A stretch of DNA of 9,913 nt. Origin: an uncultured Bacillota bacterium (GTDB lineage: Bacteria; Bacillota; Dehalobacteriia; UBA4068). Positions 7,045 through 9,913 of the stretch are shown piece after piece; within the stretch, counting starts at the first letter, position 1; every line of letters begins with the position of its first letter. The stretch is from NCBI GenBank assembly GCA_934427095.1, contig CAKRYM010000039.1:1-9913 (forward strand), given 5' to 3'. Position numbers and translations under genes: made by a program. A model generated the notes under the pieces. The model saw nothing but the letters and a program-made list of their open reading frames with translations. It did not search any database and was not told the DNA's origin.

Positions 7045-7077
7045 GGTGGTTATTCGGACGGTGATCGTCCTCCCACA
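7045..7077 (-). promoter_or_regulatory. Putative uL1-binding mRNA element before rplA
   Basis: Minus-strand order: TGTGGGAGGACG, loop ATCAC, CGTCC, GAATAA, CCACC. GTGG pairs with CCAC (outer stem) and GGACG with CGTCC (inner stem), leaving GA facing GAATAA. This copies the uL1 site on 23S rRNA, where GGUGGGAGGC faces AAAUACCACC. The CCAC arm ends next to the rplA SD (7038-7043), so stabilising the fold would hide the SD. The role is inferred from the match and its position. Confidence 0.75.
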
Positions 7078-7093
7078 GATTCACTTACAGGGA

Positions 7094-7519
7094 TTATTCT
7101 TCGACAACAAAACCCATGCTGCGCGCAGTGCCTTCAATCATGGACATAGCGGCTTCCAGGCTACCAGCATTCAGGTCCTTCATTTTCAGCTCAGCAATTT
7201 CTTTTACCTGAGCCTTGGTGACCTTGGCAACCTTTTCTTTGTTGGGTTTACCGGAGCCATGTTCGCAGTTTGCCGCTTTTTTCAGCAGAACTGCTGCGGG
7301 CGGGGTCTTCAGAATGAAGGAGAAAGAACGATCTTCAAAGATCGTGATCTCAGCAGGGATAATCATACCGGGCTGATCTTTGGTTCTTTCATTGAATTCC
7401 TTGCAGAAGCCCATGATATTAATGCCGTGGGGGCCCAATGCGGAGCCTACCGGCGGCGCGGGATTTGCTTTACCCGCAGGTATTTGCAGTTTGACTACTG
7501 CGGTTACCTTTTTAGCCAT
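7094..7519 (-). CDS. rplK: Ribosomal protein uL11
   Basis: uL11, 141 aa, standard length. It binds the 23S GTPase-associated centre (helices 43-44) next to uL10 and is needed for RelA-type stringent activation and for thiostrepton action. What is seen: KLQIPAGKANPAPPVGSALGPHGIN (about 10-34), which is the N-terminal proline-rich domain; MGFCKEFNERT; a C-terminal rRNA-binding domain with FILKTPPAAVLLKKAA; and MIEGTARSMGFVV at the end. SALGPHGIN replaces the more common PALGQHGVN, a mild change. AGGAGG at 7528-7533 sets the ATG. The 81-base gap to nusG holds a uL1-binding-type RNA element (7543-7577), so rplK and rplA may share uL1 feedback. Confidence 0.99.
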   Translation of the reverse strand: MAKKVTAVVKLQIPAGKANPAPPVGSALGPHGINIMGFCKEFNERTKDQPGMIIPAEITIFEDRSFSFILKTPPAAVLLKKAANCEHGSGKPNKEKVAKVTKAQVKEIAELKMKDLNAGSLEAAMSMIEGTARSMGFVVEE

Positions 7520-7542
7520 TGTAATGACCTCCTATACTATAA

Positions 7543-7577
7543 TGTGGTATAAACGGACGCTTTCGCGCCCTCCCACA
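7543..7577 (-). promoter_or_regulatory. Putative uL1-binding mRNA element before rplK
   Basis: Minus-strand order: TGTGG, GA, GGGCGC, GAAA, GCGTCC, GTTTATA, CCACA. The outer stem TGTGG/CCACA (5 bp) and the inner stem GGGCGC/GCGTCC (6 bp with one G-U, closed by a GNRA tetraloop) flank the asymmetric loop GA / GTTTATA. This is the layout of the uL1 site in 23S rRNA (GGUGGGAGGC facing AAAUACCACC), including the exact string ATACCAC. It ends 9 bases before the rplK SD. Control by uL1 is inferred. Confidence 0.8.
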
Positions 7578-7600
7578 ACGGGGAACAATTTTGGGGATGG

Positions 7601-8125
7601 TTAGGCCTTCTCCACCTGGGAGAGTTCCTGTTCCACCATGGTTTCGCGACCGAACATCGAAACGGAAAGTTTCATTTTGCCTTTCTCTGGCCAGATTTCC
7701 TGAATCACACCCAGGAAATTTTCAAAGGGGCCTTCCACAATACGCACGCTCTCGCCCACAGCAAAATCCACTTTGATGTGGTTTTCCATGTAGCCCATTT
7801 GCTCAAGGATTTTTTCTGCTTCTTCTGCGTGCAAGGGGACTGGTTTTGCGCCCATGCCAACAAAGCCCGTGACGCCGGGAGTATTCCGTACCACATACCA
7901 GCTGGTATCGGTAAGGTTCATCTCCACTAGGACATACCCAGGATAGACTTTGCGGGGGGTGACTTTCTTTTTGCCACCTTTGATCTGGACCTCGTTTTCC
8001 ATAGGAACAATAATACGGAAGATATTTTCTTCCATGTTCATGGATTCTACGCGTTTCTCCAGGTTCGCTTTTACTTTATTCTCATATCCGGAATAGGTAT
8101 GAATCACATACCACTCGGCAGCCAT
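7601..8125 (-). CDS. nusG: Transcription termination/antitermination factor NusG
   Basis: NusG, 174 aa. It binds RNA polymerase across the cleft through its NGN domain, and links it to Rho or the ribosome through its KOW domain. What is seen: the NGN start EWYVIHTYSGYENKVKANLEKR (about 4-25); IIVPMENEV; the PGYVLVEMNLTD strand; and VRNTPGVTGFVG. These are followed by a linker and a C-terminal KOW domain (about 122-157) with VGESVRIVEGPFENFLGVI. Its SD AAGGAG (8133-8138) overlaps the secE stop codon, so translation of the two is probably coupled. It is the general NusG found beside secE and rplK in most bacteria, not a specialised RfaH/LoaP paralogue. Confidence 0.99.
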   Translation of the reverse strand: MAAEWYVIHTYSGYENKVKANLEKRVESMNMEENIFRIIVPMENEVQIKGGKKKVTPRKVYPGYVLVEMNLTDTSWYVVRNTPGVTGFVGMGAKPVPLHAEEAEKILEQMGYMENHIKVDFAVGESVRIVEGPFENFLGVIQEIWPEKGKMKLSVSMFGRETMVEQELSQVEKA

Positions 8126-8137
8126 GGTATTACTCCT

Positions 8138-8353
8138 TTAAGCCAGGTTGAGCAGCAGTTCGACCAAGGTGGAAACCACCCAGTCAAAAGCGGAAATCAC
8201 CACAGCGAAAGCAGCCACCGTAACGATGACTACGCCGGTATGGTTAATCAGCTCTTTTCTGCTGGACCAGTGGACTTTTTTCAGTTCGGACCAAACGCCC
8301 TTAAAAAAGCTGGAAACTCGGCCGGTTTTGGCCGGTTGATTGTTGTTGGCCAT
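8138..8353 (-). CDS. secE: Preprotein translocase subunit SecE
   Basis: SecE, 71 aa, the short single-span form of Gram-positive-type bacteria. It clamps the two halves of SecY in the SecYEG channel, which receives the ribosomes delivered by FtsY. What is seen: a polar N-terminus; the conserved amphipathic helix FFKGVWSELKKVHWSSRKEL (16-35); then one membrane span at about 39-60 (TGVVIVTVAAFAVVISAFDW). The usual W-P after KKV is W-S here, a small departure from the family pattern. The ATG is supported by AAGGAC at about 8362-8367, a weaker SD than those of the neighbours. It is 34 bases from rpmG and 12 from nusG. Confidence 0.97.
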   Translation of the reverse strand: MANNNQPAKTGRVSSFFKGVWSELKKVHWSSRKELINHTGVVIVTVAAFAVVISAFDWVVSTLVELLLNLA

Positions 8354-8387
8354 GTTTTCACGTCCTTAAATAATAAACAGAGGAGAG

Positions 8388-8537
8388 TTATTTGGTCTCC
8401 TTGTGTACAGTGTGTTTTTTGCAATTGCTGCAATATTTGCTGACTTCCAAACGGTCGGGAGTGTTTTTCTTGTTTTTGCTGGAAATATAATTCCGGTTTT
8501 TGCACTCCGTGCAAGCTAAAGTAACTGCTACACGCAT
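8388..8537 (-). CDS. rpmG: Ribosomal protein bL33, zinc-finger form
   Basis: bL33, 49 aa, full length. It sits near the E site of the large subunit. Translation begins MRVAVTLACTECKNRNY and ends SKYCSNCKKHTVHKETK. Two CxxC pairs (Cys9/Cys12 and Cys36/Cys39) form a zinc ribbon, so this is the C+ type; zinc-free paralogues made under zinc limitation lack these cysteines. GGAGG at 8546-8550 sets the ATG, about 8 bases away. It is the first gene of the operon, about 43 nt after the predicted transcription start, and its place before secE is the usual one in Clostridia and related groups. Confidence 0.97.
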   Translation of the reverse strand: MRVAVTLACTECKNRNYISSKNKKNTPDRLEVSKYCSNCKKHTVHKETK

Positions 8538-8587
8538 GGGGGTTGCCTCCTTACCTGATATTACCTCATAATTTTAGGCACTTTAAC

Positions 8588-8616
8588 AGGATATCATATG
8601 CTGTCAAGACTGTCAA
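8588..8616 (-). promoter_or_regulatory. Promoter of the rpmG-secE-nusG-rplKAJL operon
   Basis: Minus strand: a perfect TTGACA (8611-8616), a 17-base spacer, and TATCCT (8588-8593, 4/6) with an upstream TG one base before it, making an extended -10. Predicted start is about 8580. A second TTGACA at 8602-8607 lies inside the spacer, 9 bases downstream, as part of a repeated CTTGACAG. The promoter lies between the tuf terminator and rpmG, so the ribosomal operon is transcribed apart from tuf. Confidence 0.75.
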
Positions 8617-8650
8617 GCCTATTTTTCCGATATCCTGGGCTTTTCCCGCG

Positions 8651-8682
8651 AAAAAACAGGCCGTCTTATAGACGGCCTGTTT
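8651..8682 (-). terminator. Intrinsic terminator after tuf
   Basis: Perfect 12-bp inverted repeat with arms 8654-8665 and 8671-8682 and a 5-base loop. On the minus strand it reads AAACAGGCCGTC, TATAA, GACGGCCTGTTTTTT, with six Ts. It starts 13 bases after the tuf stop codon and ends before the rpmG promoter, separating the two transcription units. Confidence 0.93.
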
Positions 8683-8695
8683 CCCAAACGCAAGC

Positions 8696-9898
8696 TTATT
8701 CGTTAATGCCGGTAACAACGCCGGAACCAACGGTGCGGCCGCCTTCGCGGATAGCGAAGCGGAGGCCTTCTTCAATGGCGATGGGGGTGATCAGTTCAAT
8801 GTCCATGGTGATGTTATCGCCAGGCATAACCATTTCCACGCCTTCAGGCAGCTTGGCTACGCCAGTTACGTCCGTTGTACGGAAGTAGAACTGCGGACGA
8901 TAGCCGTTGAAGAAAGGAGTATGACGTCCACCTTCTTCTTTGGTCAGAACGTAAACTTCCCCTTTGAATTTCGTATGCGGATGAATGGAACCGGGCTTTG
9001 CCAATACCTGGCCGCGTTCCACTTCTTTACGGTCAATACCACGCAGCAAGCAGCCGATGTTGTCGCCGGTTTCTGCGTAATCCAGCAGCTTACGGAACAT
9101 TTCTACGCCCGTCACTACCGTCTTCTTGATCTCGTCGTTCAAACCGACGATATCTACAGTATCCCCAACTCTCACCTGTCCACGTTCCACACGGCCCGTG
9201 ACTACCGTACCACGGCCAGTGATGGTGAACACGTCTTCGATAGGCATCAAGAAGGGCTTATCCACGTCACGTTCAGGCGTGGGAATATATTCGTCTACTG
9301 CATCCATCAGCTTCCAGATCTGACCGCACCACTGGCAATCTCTGGAACCGCAGCCGCATTCGCTCGCTTTCAGGGCAGAACCGGTGATGATCGGCGTGTC
9401 GTCGCCCGGGAATTCGTATTCGTTCAACAGTTCACGAATTTCCATTTCTACCAGCTCCAGCAGTTCAGGATCGTCTACCTGGTCGGCCTTGTTCATGAAT
9501 ACCACGATATAAGGCACGCCTACCTGTCTGGCCAGCAGAATGTGTTCACGCGTCTGCGGCATGGGGCCGTCTGCGGCAGAAACAACCAGGATTGCGCCGT
9601 CCATCTGCGCAGCACCGGTAATCATGTTCTTCACGTAGTCAGCGTGCCCAGGGCAGTCAACGTGCGCATAGTGACGCTTTTCCGTTTCGTATTCCACGTG
9701 TGCCGTGTTGATCGTGATCCCACGGGCTTTTTCTTCCGGAGCCTTATCGATCTGGTCATAGGCCATCACTTCTGCGCCGCCAGCTTTGCTCAGGCACAGG
9801 GTGATTGCCGCGGTCAGGGTAGTCTTACCATGGTCCACGTGGCCGATCGTACCTACGTTTACATGCGGTTTCGTACGTTCAAATTTTTGCTTTGCCAT
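8696..9898 (-). CDS. tuf: Translation elongation factor EF-Tu
   Basis: EF-Tu, 400 aa, complete. It is a GTPase that carries aminoacyl-tRNA to the ribosomal A site; bL12 from this window recruits it. What is seen: P-loop GHVDHGKT (19-26); switch I with RGITINTAH (59-67); DCPGH with the catalytic histidine (81-85); NKAD (136-139), where NKCD is the commonest form; GSALK (173-177); then domains 2 and 3 with GRGTVVTGRVERG and the GYRPQFYFRTTDVTG segment, ending VTGINE. A cysteine-rich stretch follows GSALK: Cys181, Cys183, Cys188 and Cys191 (CxCx4CxxC). I recall similar inserts in clostridial EF-Tu. GGAGG at 9909-9913 supports the ATG. The SD touches the window edge, so any upstream fusA or promoter is not visible. 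Confidence 0.99.
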   Translation of the reverse strand: MAKQKFERTKPHVNVGTIGHVDHGKTTLTAAITLCLSKAGGAEVMAYDQIDKAPEEKARGITINTAHVEYETEKRHYAHVDCPGHADYVKNMITGAAQMDGAILVVSAADGPMPQTREHILLARQVGVPYIVVFMNKADQVDDPELLELVEMEIRELLNEYEFPGDDTPIITGSALKASECGCGSRDCQWCGQIWKLMDAVDEYIPTPERDVDKPFLMPIEDVFTITGRGTVVTGRVERGQVRVGDTVDIVGLNDEIKKTVVTGVEMFRKLLDYAETGDNIGCLLRGIDRKEVERGQVLAKPGSIHPHTKFKGEVYVLTKEEGGRHTPFFNGYRPQFYFRTTDVTGVAKLPEGVEMVMPGDNITMDIELITPIAIEEGLRFAIREGGRTVGSGVVTGINE

Positions 9899-9913
9899 TT
9901 GCGTCTTTCCTCC

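Noticed and set aside
6268..7149. A 293-codon open frame on the plus strand opposite the rplJ leader, rplA and the end of rplK
   Set aside because: It runs antisense across two real genes and a conserved leader, and its translation matches nothing I recognise.
6905..7552. A 215-codon open frame on the plus strand opposite rplA and rplK
   Set aside because: Antisense shadow covering the intergenic uL1 element; no SD or domain support.
8354..8387. Possible tRNA gene between rpmG and secE, as seen in some bacteria
   Set aside because: Only 34 bases separate the two genes, too short for a tRNA; only a weak SD is present.
8566..8775. A 69-codon open frame on the minus strand overlapping the tuf end and the rpmG promoter
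   Set aside because: It crosses the tuf terminator hairpin and the operon promoter, in another frame from tuf; no family likeness.

Overview
The window holds core housekeeping genes of a Gram-positive-lineage bacterium (Bacillota). The gene content (smc-ftsY; tuf / rpmG-secE-nusG-rplK-rplA-rplJ-rplL), the strong AGGAGG ribosome binding sites, the sigma-A-like promoters, the zinc-finger form of bL33 and the four-cysteine insert in the EF-Tu G domain all fit Clostridia or Negativicutes. I lean towards Negativicutes, possibly near Acidaminococcaceae, but only weakly. Base composition is close to balanced, and I see no mobile element, prophage, CRISPR array, tRNA or rRNA gene.

Layout. (1) Positions 11-4507, plus strand: smc and ftsY, 18 bases apart, an operon for chromosome organisation and SRP-dependent membrane targeting. 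Its upstream end lies outside the window. (2) Positions 4538-4563: a hairpin between convergent genes that can terminate from both sides, with the better U-tract on the minus strand. (3) Positions 4582-5067, minus: a lone DUF985/Cupin_5 protein with its own promoter, the only accessory-type gene here. (4) Positions 5153-8616, minus: a ribosomal protein/secretion/elongation operon reading rpmG-secE-nusG-rplK-rplA-rplJ-rplL. It starts at an extended -10 promoter and ends in a strong terminator directly after rplL. rpoB does not follow rplL, which is unusual. (5) Positions 8654-9898, minus: tuf with its own terminator.

The most informative content is in the spaces between genes of the ribosomal operon. 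Two similar RNA elements, one before rplK and one before rplA, copy the uL1-binding site of 23S rRNA: GTGGGAGG facing a (A/T)TA-(A)CCAC strand around a small inner stem. Before rplJ lies an L10-type leader. It has a recognition hairpin, an antiterminator strand and an intrinsic terminator that compete for the same bases. Together they suggest separate autogenous feedback for uL11/uL1 and for uL10/bL12 within one transcription unit.

I found no previously undescribed system. The window is conserved core genome. The points worth checking are the duplicated uL1 mimic, the break in rplL-rpoB linkage with a cupin gene in its place, and a few small sequence oddities in EF-Tu, FtsY, SecE and SMC.
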